64,000 nucleotides of DNA from Parasalinivibrio latis (GTDB lineage: Bacteria; Pseudomonadota; Gammaproteobacteria; Enterobacterales; Vibrionaceae). Below, in pieces: positions 19,077 through 27,600 of this stretch (positions within the stretch are counted from its first letter, which is position 1; every line of letters begins with the position of its first letter). The stretch is from NCBI RefSeq assembly GCF_036825535.1, contig NZ_CP098812.1:558001-622000 (forward strand), in the 5' to 3' direction. The translations under genes and the position numbers were made by a program. The notes under the pieces are model-generated. The model was not told where the DNA came from. It was given only the letters and a program-made list of their open reading frames with translations, and ran no database searches.

Positions 19077-21656
19077 ATGTATATGAGCACTGACGAGATT
19101 CGCCGCGCGTTTCTCGATTACTTTGCCAGCAAAGGTCACCAGGTGGTGTCCAGCTCATCGCTCGTGCCTGCGAACGACCCGACTCTGCTGTTCACCAACG
19201 CAGGTATGAACCAGTTCAAAGATGTTTTCCTTGGTATGGAAAAGCGTGGCTACTCCCGCGCAACAACCGCTCAGCGTTGTGTCCGTGCCGGTGGTAAGCA
19301 CAACGACCTGGAAAACGTTGGCTTTACAGCCCGTCACCATACTTTCTTCGAAATGCTGGGTAACTTCAGCTTCGGTGATTACTTCAAGCACGATGCTATT
19401 CCCTTCGCATGGGAATTTCTGACCGGTACCCTCGGCCTGCCAAAAGACCGCCTGATGGTAACCGTGTACGAAACTGATGACGAAGCGTTTGAAATCTGGA
19501 ACAAGCAAATTGGTGTTCCGGCTGACAAGATTGTCCGCATCGGCGACAACAAGGGTGCACCATACGCATCAGATAACTTCTGGCAGATGGGTGACACTGG
19601 CCCTTGTGGTCCTTGTACTGAGATTTTCTATGACCACGGCGACCACATCTGGGGCGGTCCTCCAGGATCACCAGAAGAAGACGGTGACCGTTTCATCGAA
19701 ATCTGGAACATCGTGTTTATGCAGTTCAACCGTCATGCTGACGGCCGTATGGAACCGCTGCCTAAGCCTTCTGTTGATACCGGTATGGGTATTGAACGTG
19801 TTGCTGCCATCATGCAGGGCGTTCACTCAAACTACGAAATCGACGTATTCCAGACACTGATCAAAGCGGCTGCTGAAGTGATTGGTTACCAGGACCTGTC
19901 CAACCAGTCTCTGCGTGTTGTGGCTGACCACATCCGCTCATGTGCCTATCTGATTGCTGACGGCGTAATGCCTTCAAACGAAGGTCGTGGCTACGTGCTG
20001 CGCCGTATCATCCGTCGTGCAGTCCGTCATGGAAACAAACTGGGTGCACAGGGTGCCTTCTTCTACAAGCTGGTGGGTGTACTTGCCGATGTGATGGGTA
20101 CTGCCGGTGAGGAAGTGAAGCAGCAGCAGGCCATGATTGAAAAAGTGCTGAAGATCGAAGAAGAAAACTTCGGCCGTACACTTGATCGTGGTATGGCACT
20201 TCTGAATGACGCACTGGATGGCCTGGAAGGCAACGTACTTGACGGTGAAACCGTCTTCAAACTGTACGACACCTACGGTTTCCCTGCTGACCTGACCAAC
20301 GATGTTGCCCGTGAACGCGGCTACAGCATTGATGAGGAAGGTTTCGAGACTGCGATGGAAGCCCAGCGCCAGCGTGCCCGTGAAGCGGGTAACTTCGGTG
20401 CAGACTACAACGCAATGATCAAAGTTGACGGTACGTCTGCGTTCCAAGGCTACGAAGGTACGGAAGGTCAGGGCACCATTACCCATATCTTTGTTGACGG
20501 TGCAGCAACTGAAATGCTGGCTACCGGCGATGAAGCGGTAATCATCCTGGATGAAACCCCGTTCTATGCCGAGTCAGGCGGCCAGGTGGGTGATGCGGGC
20601 TTCCTGCAGACCGAAACCGGACGCTTTGAAGTGACTGACACCCAGAAGTACGGCAACGCCATCGGCCATATCGGTAAGCTGGTTGACGGTACTATCAACG
20701 TTGGTGAGACTGCGAAAGCATCCGCTGATGCTGGCCGCCGTCAGGCGACAGTCCTGAACCACTCAGCCACCCACCTGATGCACGAAGCACTTCGCATCGT
20801 CCTGGGTGACCATGTGGCTCAGAAAGGCTCTCTGGTACGTGCAGATGGCCTTCGTTTTGACTTCTCTCATCTGGAAGCGGTTAAACCGGAAGAGCTGCGT
20901 GCCGTTGAAAAGATGGTCAATGATGAAATCCGTGCCAACCACGCGGTTGAAACAGAAATCATGGATCTGGAAGCGGCCAAGGCGAAAGGTGCAATGGCAC
21001 TGTTCGGTGAGAAATACGATGAGAAAGTACGCGTGCTTAGCATGGGTGACTTCTCAACCGAACTGTGTGGTGGTACCCACGCCAAGCGTACCGGTGACAT
21101 CGGTTACTTCAAGATTCTTTCTGAAGGTGGTATTGCTGCCGGTGTACGCCGTATCGAAGCGGTAACCGGTGCGCAGGCTGCCGAAGTTATCTATGACCAG
21201 CAGAGCCAGTACCAGCAAAAACTGACTGATGCCCAAAGCCGTGCCAAGCATCTGGAAAAAGAAATCCAGCAGCTGAAAGACAAGCTGGCGGCACAGGAAA
21301 GCGCAGGTCTTATCAACAAGGTTGAAGAGATCAATGGCGTTAAGGTCCTGGTATGTCAGTTGAACGGTGCTGATAACAAAGCGTTGCGTACCATGGTTGA
21401 CGATCTGAAAAACCAGATGGGCAGCGGTGTGGTTCTGCTTGGCAATGTTGCCGATGATAAAGTTGGCCTTATCGCCGGTGTAACCAAAGACCTGACTGGC
21501 AAAGTAAAAGCCGGTGAACTGGTCAACCTGGTTGCCCAACAAGTTGGCGGTAAGGGCGGTGGTCGTCCTGATATGGCACAGGCTGGTGGTACAGATGCAG
21601 CAGCATTGCCTGCAGCACTGGACTCAGCAAAGCCATGGCTGACTGAGCGTCTGTAA
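19077..21656 (+). CDS. alaS: Alanyl-tRNA synthetase
   Basis: Charges tRNA-Ala and edits mischarged Ser/Gly. The 859-residue protein starts MYMSTDEIRRAF, the vibrio-type N-terminus, with AGGA seven bases upstream; the in-frame TTG at 19071 sits too close to that site. Class II catalytic motifs include TNAGMNQFKD and GRGYVLRRIIRRAVRHG. The editing domain has NHSATHLMHEALR (HxxxH zinc) and TELCGGTHAKRTGDIG (CxxxH). A C-terminal coiled coil and C-Ala domain end with the glycine-rich GGKGGGRPDMAQAGG. An SOS/recombination neighbour set (recA-recX-alaS) is standard. Confidence 0.98.
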   Translation: MYMSTDEIRRAFLDYFASKGHQVVSSSSLVPANDPTLLFTNAGMNQFKDVFLGMEKRGYSRATTAQRCVRAGGKHNDLENVGFTARHHTFFEMLGNFSFGDYFKHDAIPFAWEFLTGTLGLPKDRLMVTVYETDDEAFEIWNKQIGVPADKIVRIGDNKGAPYASDNFWQMGDTGPCGPCTEIFYDHGDHIWGGPPGSPEEDGDRFIEIWNIVFMQFNRHADGRMEPLPKPSVDTGMGIERVAAIMQGVHSNYEIDVFQTLIKAAAEVIGYQDLSNQSLRVVADHIRSCAYLIADGVMPSNEGRGYVLRRIIRRAVRHGNKLGAQGAFFYKLVGVLADVMGTAGEEVKQQQAMIEKVLKIEEENFGRTLDRGMALLNDALDGLEGNVLDGETVFKLYDTYGFPADLTNDVARERGYSIDEEGFETAMEAQRQRAREAGNFGADYNAMIKVDGTSAFQGYEGTEGQGTITHIFVDGAATEMLATGDEAVIILDETPFYAESGGQVGDAGFLQTETGRFEVTDTQKYGNAIGHIGKLVDGTINVGETAKASADAGRRQATVLNHSATHLMHEALRIVLGDHVAQKGSLVRADGLRFDFSHLEAVKPEELRAVEKMVNDEIRANHAVETEIMDLEAAKAKGAMALFGEKYDEKVRVLSMGDFSTELCGGTHAKRTGDIGYFKILSEGGIAAGVRRIEAVTGAQAAEVIYDQQSQYQQKLTDAQSRAKHLEKEIQQLKDKLAAQESAGLINKVEEINGVKVLVCQLNGADNKALRTMVDDLKNQMGSGVVLLGNVADDKVGLIAGVTKDLTGKVKAGELVNLVAQQVGGKGGGRPDMAQAGGTDAAALPAALDSAKPWLTERL

Positions 21657-21689
21657 TCGGTTACATACTGCTTACAAATGAAAATGAGA

Positions 21690-21719
21690 AAGGCTCCCTT
21701 CATGGGAGCTTTTTTTGTC
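21690..21719 (+). terminator. Intrinsic terminator after alaS
   Basis: Stem AAGGCTCCC / GGGAGCTTT (one G-T pair) with a short loop is followed by seven Ts, about 34 bases after the alaS stop. Confidence 0.88.
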
Positions 21720-22189
21720 ATATTTTTTCATCAATTTTGTTGGCAGGATCACACTTTATGTGTATAGTTCAGCGCCTAAACGACAACAGTTGATTAAACC
21801 TCGAGCAATGTGGGTTGGGTCACTGAAAGTTGTCTAGTGTCAAATGTTCGGGAACATTTTGGAATTCCAGTAGGAAATTGGTGAGAATTACCGCTTTGGC
21901 TGGTAGCTTTTCTCGCCAGCTTTATGGCTTTGTTGCGACAAATGCTTCATAGTGTTGAGTGGCAAAGGGATAGGTTTCTGTCTTTACTTGGAATTCCTTG
22001 CAGTAGTGTAATTTGGTGGCATAACATACTGTCTGAGTTGTAGATTACAGCCTACTATCTTGTCCGTTGACCCGAATATTCAACGTTGACAGCACCTAAA
22101 TTGCCGGAATGTGCTTCATTGATGTTGGCAGCACATTCGGAACTGTTCCTAGAAACGACGTAAGTTGAGATGACTCAAGGAGTGGAAGA
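21720..22189. other. Gene-free stretch and csrA leader
   Basis: About 470 bases with no open frame that looks coding. I recall vibrios carrying lysC (aspartokinase) between alaS and csrA; no trace of it is visible here. Near the right end a stem at 22104-22140 (AATGTGCT / AGCACATT extended by CCG/CGG, 14-base loop) lies about 50 bases upstream of csrA, and several GGA triplets occur. The stem could be a leader structure in the csrA mRNA. Confidence 0.5.
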
Positions 22190-22387
22190 ATGCTGATTTT
22201 GACTCGTCGCGTTGGTGAAACGCTGATGATTGGTGATGAAGTCACCGTTACTGTACTGGGCGTTAAAGGTAACCAGGTTCGCATCGGTGTAAACGCACCG
22301 AAAGAAGTTTCTGTACACCGCGAAGAAATCTACCTGCGTATTCAGGCAGAAAAAGGTAACCCAGCGCAGTCTACCGGCAACTACTAA
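22190..22387 (+). CDS. csrA: Carbon storage regulator CsrA
   Basis: RNA-binding dimer that represses or stabilises target mRNAs at GGA motifs, controlling carbon flux, motility and virulence switches. The 65-residue protein has the invariant start MLILTRRVGETLMIGDEVTV, then VLGVKGNQVRIGVNAPKEVSVHREEIY. The tail after residue 50 is short and variable. The ribosome site CAAGGAGTGGAAGA contains GGA elements, consistent with self-repression. It lies between alaS and the tRNA cluster, as in E. coli. Confidence 0.98.
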   Translation: MLILTRRVGETLMIGDEVTVTVLGVKGNQVRIGVNAPKEVSVHREEIYLRIQAEKGNPAQSTGNY

Positions 22388-22406
22388 TTTAGTTGTCAGG
22401 CGCTGA

Positions 22407-22434
22407 AAAGACCGATATTAAATCGGTCTTTTTG
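22407..22434 (+). terminator. Intrinsic terminator after csrA
   Basis: Ten-base stem AAAGACCGAT / ATCGGTCTTT with a 5-base loop and a T tract, 20 bases after the csrA stop. The remaining space up to the tRNA promoter (22435-22687) holds no recognisable gene. Confidence 0.92.
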
Positions 22435-22687
22435 GTTTCTGGAGATCGGAAACCTTTCCGTTGGCAGAGCAAAATCTGCTGGCAGGCAAAATTAACGGGT
22501 GCGTGATGGATTTTTCCTGTGAATAGGAAAGAAACACCACTTTTGCGAAGCGAATGGGCTTGTTGCAGAAAGCGCACAGATTGACACGAAAAATGTGGAA
22601 TATTTTAAGAAAAGGCTAATAATCGTACGTGGTTGGGCGATAATTACGCAATCGCACTGCGGTTGGCCACTTTTCTTAAGAAAGTGT

Positions 22688-22722
22688 TTGACATATTTCC
22701 GTGCAAAAGTAATATTTGCCCC
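22688..22722 (+). promoter_or_regulatory. Promoter of the tRNA operon with GC-rich discriminator
   Basis: Consensus -35 TTGACA (22688-22693), a 16-base spacer and -10 TAATAT (22710-22715) are followed by the GC-rich stretch GCCCCCGC just before the first tRNA. This discriminator is typical of stable-RNA promoters under ppGpp control. Confidence 0.85.
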
Positions 22723-22730
22723 CGCACCAC

Positions 22731-22823
22731 GGTGAGGTGGCCGAGAGGCTGAAGGCGCTCCCCTGCTAAGGGAGTATACGGTTTGTAGCCGTATCGAGGG
22801 TTCGAATCCCTCCTTCACCGCCA
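22731..22823 (+). tRNA. tRNA-Ser (GCT)
   Basis: A 93-base class II tRNA with a 7-base acceptor stem (GGTGAGG/CCTTCACC-type ends), anticodon loop CTGCTAA (anticodon GCT), a long variable arm, TTCGAATC T-loop, discriminator G and encoded CCA. First gene of the cluster. Confidence 0.97.
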
Positions 22824-22865
22824 TTTCCTTTTTGGAATTCATTGAGGTTTTGGCAAGTGCATTAC

Positions 22866-22942
22866 GCGTCCGTAGCTCAGCTGGATAGAGTACCTGGCTA
22901 CGAACCAGGCGGTCGGAGGTTCGAATCCTCCCGGACGCGCCA
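22866..22942 (+). tRNA. tRNA-Arg (ACG)
   Basis: A 77-base tRNA with acceptor GCGTCCG/CGGACGC, anticodon loop CTACGAA (anticodon ACG, read as ICG after deamination), T-loop TTCGAAT and encoded CCA. Differs from its neighbours only in the acceptor stem. Confidence 0.97.
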
Positions 22943-22978
22943 TCTTCCTGTTGGAAGATACGAATTTTAAAGAATTGT

Positions 22979-23055
22979 GCGCTCGTAGCTCAGCTGGATA
23001 GAGTACCTGGCTACGAACCAGGCGGTCGGAGGTTCGAATCCTCCCGAGCGCGCCA
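22979..23055 (+). tRNA. tRNA-Arg (ACG)
   Basis: Acceptor GCGCTCG/CGAGCGC, anticodon ACG, encoded CCA. Its body is identical to the other Arg copies. Confidence 0.97.
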
Positions 23056-23066
23056 TTTTCAAGTGT

Positions 23067-23159
23067 GGTGAGGTGGCCGAGAGGCTGAAGGCGCTCCCCT
23101 GCTAAGGGAGTATACGGTTTGTAGCCGTATCGAGGGTTCGAATCCCTCCTTCACCGCCA
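23067..23159 (+). tRNA. tRNA-Ser (GCT)
   Basis: Second copy of the serine tRNA, apparently identical to the first over all 93 bases. It is interleaved among the Arg genes, which points to duplication of a Ser-Arg block. Confidence 0.97.
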
Positions 23160-23171
23160 TTCTTCTTCAAC

Positions 23172-23248
23172 GCATCCGTAGCTCAGCTGGATAGAGTACC
23201 TGGCTACGAACCAGGCGGTCGGAGGTTCGAATCCTCCCGGATGCGCCA
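23172..23248 (+). tRNA. tRNA-Arg (ACG)
   Basis: Acceptor GCATCCG/CGGATGC, a third acceptor variant of the same Arg-ACG body, with encoded CCA. Confidence 0.97.
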
Positions 23249-23301
23249 TATTCTCTTCACGGACGACCTCCAAGTTATCAGGACGATAGCGAACCGACAG
23301 C

Positions 23302-23378
23302 GCGCTCGTAGCTCAGCTGGATAGAGTACCTGGCTACGAACCAGGCGGTCGGAGGTTCGAATCCTCCCGAGCGCGCCA
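23302..23378 (+). tRNA. tRNA-Arg (ACG)
   Basis: Acceptor GCGCTCG/CGAGCGC, anticodon ACG, encoded CCA. First of three copies spaced 128-129 bases apart with similar spacers. Confidence 0.97.
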
Positions 23379-23430
23379 TTTTTCTCCAAGGACGAACACA
23401 AGTTATCCGGACGATAACGACCCGATCAGC

Positions 23431-23507
23431 GCGCTCGTAGCTCAGCTGGATAGAGTACCTGGCTACGAACCAGGCGGTCGGAGGTTCGAATCCTCCCGAG
23501 CGCGCCA
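23431..23507 (+). tRNA. tRNA-Arg (ACG)
   Basis: Identical in sequence to the copy at 23302. The spacer before it contains the recurring AAGTTATCCGGACGATAAC. Confidence 0.97.
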
Positions 23508-23558
23508 TTTTCTCCAAGGACGATTACAAGTTATCCGGACGATAACAACCCGATCAGC

Positions 23559-23635
23559 GCGCTCGTAGCTCAGCTGGATAGAGTACCTGGCTACGAACCA
23601 GGCGGTCGGAGGTTCGAATCCTCCCGAGCGCGCCA
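23559..23635 (+). tRNA. tRNA-Arg (ACG)
   Basis: Last tRNA of the array, identical to the two preceding Arg genes and carrying the same upstream spacer. Confidence 0.97.
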
Positions 23636-24229
23636 TTTTCTTCCTTCTTCTCCTGTATTCCCAACAATTTCCCACTCAAATCCTTAATTCCCGAATAATT
23701 CTCTTTACCTTAACCGCAATTCACTTCGTTGATTGTTTATTCATATCGTAAAGATCTGCGTATTTCCCCTTGAGATACATTTTCCCGGTCATACCAATTC
23801 TTGTTTACGAGACGCGTAGCAAGCCATACAGGTTAGCGCGAGTGAGAAGTCCTATCCTTATTTGCTGTGCTGGCTCGCAAAAATCGCGGGAAACCTTAAT
23901 TTCCTCCAAATAACGCGACCAAAAATTACCACCTTTCGACACCTTCAATTCCCTTTGTGAAAAAGTAAAATTATTTGCGCAGCATATCTGACTGAATAAA
24001 TGTGTATTGCGCCGCAGAAGAGCTCGCTTCGTCTTAAATATGCAAGATTTTCGTGTTTTTGTGAGCAGTACTTGACCAGCTATTAGAGATAATTGTTATT
24101 ATTTTGCGGCCTAGAGGGGAGAATAGGCGCGATTGATATATTTTTGTTAACAATTGCCTGTCCGCGCATTTACAAATGGCTGTGGCTGTTTTTTGTGTGC
24201 GGAGATGCACGTAACTAGGAAACAGTACT
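23636..24229. other. Non-coding region between the tRNA array and oadG
   Basis: About 590 AT-rich bases with no credible coding frame. A palindrome TTGTTAACAA (24144-24153) lies about 77 bases upstream of oadG and may be part of its control region. I see no clear terminator for the tRNA operon and no recognisable small RNA. Confidence 0.5.
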
Positions 24230-24475
24230 ATGGAGTTAGGCGCTGTATTGGAAGAAGCGTTGGCCTTAATGCTGATAGGGATGTCAGTGGTTTATGCGTT
24301 TCTTGGACTTCTGGTCATTACCGTCAAACTGATCTCTCGCCTCGTACCTGAGGAGCAGCCACCACAAGCTGCGACGGCGGTACAACCTGCCACAAATCAT
24401 AACAACTCGGCTGCACCTGACGTAATTGCTGCGATTTCGGCAGCGGTTCATCAGTACCGTAACCGTAATAAGTGA
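24230..24475 (+). CDS. oadG: Oxaloacetate decarboxylase sodium pump, gamma subunit OadG
   Basis: Small membrane subunit that holds the alpha and beta subunits of the Na+-pumping oxaloacetate decarboxylase together. The 81 residues contain a single N-terminal membrane helix (about 12-34, ALMLIGMSVVYAFLGLLVIT). An Ala/Pro/Gln-rich linker and a C-terminal end (ISAAVHQYRNRNK) follow. It heads the oadG-oadA-oadB operon. Confidence 0.93.
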   Translation: MELGAVLEEALALMLIGMSVVYAFLGLLVITVKLISRLVPEEQPPQAATAVQPATNHNNSAAPDVIAAISAAVHQYRNRNK

Positions 24476-24513
24476 CGGGAATAAAATAGTTTTATTACAT
24501 GGAGTTTACACCT

Positions 24514-26301
24514 ATGTCGAAGCCACTAGCTATCACGGATGTGGTGTTGCGTGATGCGCACCAGTCGTTGTTTGCAACTCGGATGCGCATTGACGATATG
24601 TTGCCTATTGCGGCCGAGCTGGATGATATCGGTTACTGGTCACTGGAAACATGGGGTGGGGCCACCTTTGATGCCTGCATCCGTTTTCTCGGTGAAGATC
24701 CTTGGGTTCGCCTGCGCGAACTGAAAAAGGCGATGCCTAAAACCCCAATGCAGATGCTGCTTCGTGGCCAGAACCTGCTTGGGTACCGTCACTATGCTGA
24801 CGATGTTGTCGACAAGTTTGTCGAGCGTGCCCATGCAAATGGTATGGACGTTTTCCGTATCTTTGACGCGATGAACGACCCGCGTAACTTTGAACGTGCG
24901 GTAAAAGCCGCCATCAATGTTGGCGCTCATGCCCAGGGTACCATTTCTTATACCACCAGCCCTGTACATACCCTGGATACCTGGACTGACCTTGCCAAGC
25001 GACTGGAAGATATGGGTTGCCACTCGCTATGTATCAAGGATATGTCCGGCCTGTTGAAGCCTTATGAAGCGGAAGAGCTGATTAAGCGCATTAAAGCGTC
25101 TACCGACATTCCTCTGGCATTGCACTGCCATGCCACTACCGGCCTTTCTACTGCGACCGCCGTTAAGGCTGTTGAGGCAGGGCTGGATATCCTGGATACC
25201 GCTATCTCTTCAATGAGCCAGACTTACGGCCATACCCCGACAGAAACTGTTGTGGCGATGCTGGAAGGCACAGAGCGTGACACCGGCCTGAAGCTTGAGC
25301 AGATTGAACCTATCGCGGCTTACTTCCGTGAGGTGCGTAAGAAGTACGCCAAGTTTGAAGGTGCCCTCAAGGGTGTTGATTCCCGAATCCTGATCGCCCA
25401 GGTTCCGGGTGGCATGCTTACCAACATGGAAGGCCAGCTCAAAGAACAGGGAGCTGCTGACCGTATTGATGAGGTACTGGAAGAGATCCCTCGCGTGCGT
25501 AAGGATCTGGGTTACATCCCACTGGTGACACCGACTTCACAGATCGTTGGTTCCCAGGCGGTGATTAACGTCCTGACCGGTGAGCGTTACAAGTCCATCA
25601 CCAAGGAAACCCAGGGGCTCCTGAAAGGCGAATACGGTAAAGCTCCGGCAGAGTTGAACGCTGAGCTTCAGGCTCGCGTGCTTGATGGTAAGGAAGCGAT
25701 TACCTGCCGTCCGGCTGACCTTCTTGAAGCTGAGCTAGAGAAACTGACCGGCGAACTGAAAGCCAAAGCCTCTGATGAGGGTATCAGCCTGGCAGAGAGT
25801 GAAGTGGACGATGTACTTACGTATGCTCTGTTCCCTCAGGTTGGCCTCAAGTTCTTGAAAAACCGCGGCAACCCGGATGCATTTGAGCCAGCGCCGACCG
25901 CCGAAAGTGCGAAACCGGCTGCGCCAGTACCTGCTGCGGCACCTGTTGCCGGTGGTGTTGAAAACTACAGCGTTCGCGTAAACGGGCAGGTTTATGAGGT
26001 TGAAGTGGGCCCTGGTGGTCAGCTGACATCTGTTGTTGCCTCTCCTGTACCTGCTGCAACACCAGCACCAGTCGCACCGTCCGGCAATGTTGAGACCGTA
26101 GCCGCACCGCTTGCCGGCACTATTTTTAAAGTGGTGGCGGGTGCCGGCTCTGCAGTAGCCGAGGGTGACGTACTTATCGTGCTGGAAGCGATGAAGATGG
26201 AAACGGAAATCCGCGCCTCCCGCGCAGGTACCGTGCAGGATGTCCATGTTCGTGAAGGTGACTCAGTGACTGTGGGTGCATCCCTGGTCAGCCTGGCATA
26301 A
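24514..26301 (+). CDS. oadA: Oxaloacetate decarboxylase alpha subunit OadA
   Basis: Soluble biotin subunit that transfers the carboxyl of oxaloacetate to biotin, yielding pyruvate. The 595-residue protein has an N-terminal carboxyltransferase TIM barrel (LRDAHQSLFATRMR, then the metal-site LALHCHATTGLS), an Ala/Pro linker near 465-515, and a C-terminal biotinyl domain with the biotin lysine in VLEAMKMETEI. The start MSKPLAIT is chosen because TGGAG lies nine bases upstream; an ATG five codons earlier overlaps that site. Confidence 0.96.
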   Translation: MSKPLAITDVVLRDAHQSLFATRMRIDDMLPIAAELDDIGYWSLETWGGATFDACIRFLGEDPWVRLRELKKAMPKTPMQMLLRGQNLLGYRHYADDVVDKFVERAHANGMDVFRIFDAMNDPRNFERAVKAAINVGAHAQGTISYTTSPVHTLDTWTDLAKRLEDMGCHSLCIKDMSGLLKPYEAEELIKRIKASTDIPLALHCHATTGLSTATAVKAVEAGLDILDTAISSMSQTYGHTPTETVVAMLEGTERDTGLKLEQIEPIAAYFREVRKKYAKFEGALKGVDSRILIAQVPGGMLTNMEGQLKEQGAADRIDEVLEEIPRVRKDLGYIPLVTPTSQIVGSQAVINVLTGERYKSITKETQGLLKGEYGKAPAELNAELQARVLDGKEAITCRPADLLEAELEKLTGELKAKASDEGISLAESEVDDVLTYALFPQVGLKFLKNRGNPDAFEPAPTAESAKPAAPVPAAAPVAGGVENYSVRVNGQVYEVEVGPGGQLTSVVASPVPAATPAPVAPSGNVETVAAPLAGTIFKVVAGAGSAVAEGDVLIVLEAMKMETEIRASRAGTVQDVHVREGDSVTVGASLVSLA

Positions 26302-26310
26302 GAGGACGAC

Positions 26311-27441
26311 ATGGAAGGCTTGATTACACTGTGGCAAGGGACCGGGCTGGCTAATTTCCACTTTGGCCAGCTGATCATGATTGCCGTTGGCTGTGTGCTG
26401 CTGTTCCTGGCGATTCGCAAGGGCTTTGAGCCCTTGCTGCTTCTGCCTATTGGCTTCGGTGCTATCCTGGCTAACATCCCGGAAGCGGGCTTTACCGATC
26501 CGGGTGGTGTGCTGTACTACGTCTATGAAGTGGGTATCGGAACCGGTGTGTTCCCGCTGCTGATCTTTATGGGCGTGGGAGCCATGACGGACTTCGGTGC
26601 TCTGATTGCCAACCCTCGTACCCTGTTCCTGGGTGCGGCGGCACAGTTTGGTATTTTCGCTACCCTGTTTGGTGCGATTTTGCTGAACCTGGTGCCGGGG
26701 ATGGAGTTCACCCTGGCTGATGCTGCAGCAATCGCCATCATCGGTGGTGCAGACGGCCCGACCGCTATCTTCCTGGCAAGTAGGCTGGCGCCGGATCTGC
26801 TGGGTGCCATCGCAGTAGCGGCTTACAGCTATATGGCTCTGGTTCCGATTATCCAGCCGCCTATCATGAAGGCGCTGACTACCCCGGCAGAGCGTCAAAT
26901 CCAGATGAAGCAGCTCCGCCACGTCGGAAAAGCGGAGAAGGTTCTCTTTCCACTCGGCGTATTAGGCATGGCTATTCTGTTCCTGCCATCGGCAACACCA
27001 CTGGTTGGTATGTTCTGTCTTGGCAACCTGATGCGTGAATGTGGTGTGGTGGATCGTCTGTCAAAAACTGCCCAGAATGAACTGATCAACGTCGTGACCA
27101 TCTTCCTTGGTCTGGCTGTGGGATCCAAACTTCAGGCGGATAAGTTCCTTAAGTTTGAAACTCTGGGTATTCTGGCGCTGGGTGCTGTTGCATTCTGCAT
27201 CGGTACAGCAACGGGCGTTATCATGGCCAAGCTGATGAACAAGTACAGCAAAGAGCCAATTAACCCATTGCTGGGTGCGGCAGGCGTATCAGCTGTACCT
27301 ATGGCGGCGCGGGTAGTGAACAAGGTTGGCCTGCAGGCAAACCCACACAACTTCCTGCTGATGCATGCCATGGGGCCAAACGTGGCAGGCGTGCTGGGTT
27401 CAGCAGTTGCAGCCGGTGTGTTGTTGGCGCTTGTACAGTAG
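26311..27441 (+). CDS. oadB: Oxaloacetate decarboxylase beta subunit OadB
   Basis: Integral membrane subunit that decarboxylates carboxybiotin and pumps Na+ outward. The 376-residue protein has about nine hydrophobic helices, with the conserved Na+-site motif IIGGADGPTAIFLASRLAP (Asp near residue 150) and GAAGVSAVPMAARVV towards the C-terminus. It lies nine bases after oadA. The operon gives energy conservation during citrate or related anaerobic metabolism. Confidence 0.97.
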   Translation: MEGLITLWQGTGLANFHFGQLIMIAVGCVLLFLAIRKGFEPLLLLPIGFGAILANIPEAGFTDPGGVLYYVYEVGIGTGVFPLLIFMGVGAMTDFGALIANPRTLFLGAAAQFGIFATLFGAILLNLVPGMEFTLADAAAIAIIGGADGPTAIFLASRLAPDLLGAIAVAAYSYMALVPIIQPPIMKALTTPAERQIQMKQLRHVGKAEKVLFPLGVLGMAILFLPSATPLVGMFCLGNLMRECGVVDRLSKTAQNELINVVTIFLGLAVGSKLQADKFLKFETLGILALGAVAFCIGTATGVIMAKLMNKYSKEPINPLLGAAGVSAVPMAARVVNKVGLQANPHNFLLMHAMGPNVAGVLGSAVAAGVLLALVQ

Positions 27442-27461
27442 CCTTTAACATACTGAGACAG

Positions 27462-27500
27462 AAAAGGCGGGTGGCTTCATGGTCATCTGCCTTTTTTTTA
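27462..27500 (+). terminator. Intrinsic terminator after oadB
   Basis: An imperfect stem between AAAAGGCGGGTGGC and GGTCATCTGCCTTTT (some G-T pairs) is followed by an eight-T tract, 20 bases past the oadB stop. Confidence 0.85.
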
Positions 27501-27600
27501 TGTACCTTTTCTGGGTACTAAAATAACTTGATATCAACCAGATTAATCAGTCGATAATCCTGACTGGTTAAAGCCCCATTCAGCCCGATAAGGATATCTC

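Larger units (their letters stand above)
23249..23635 (+). repeat. Tandem repeat of tRNA-Arg gene plus spacer
   Basis: Three units of about 128 bases, each an Arg-ACG gene with a preceding spacer of the form AAGTTATCxGGACGATAxC...CGA. The spacers before the second and third genes are nearly identical; the one before the first has diverged. This indicates recent tandem amplification by unequal crossing over. Confidence 0.85.

Noticed and set aside
22866..23635. Regular repeats resembling a CRISPR array
   Set aside because: The repeats are complete tRNA genes of 77-93 bases with acceptor stems and CCA ends; the spacers are repeats of one another and no cas genes are present.
22492..23675. Minus-strand open frames across the tRNA array giving products with repeated text such as GGFEPPTAWFVARYS
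   Set aside because: They are antisense translations of the tRNA-Ser and tRNA-Arg genes, a well-known source of false proteins.
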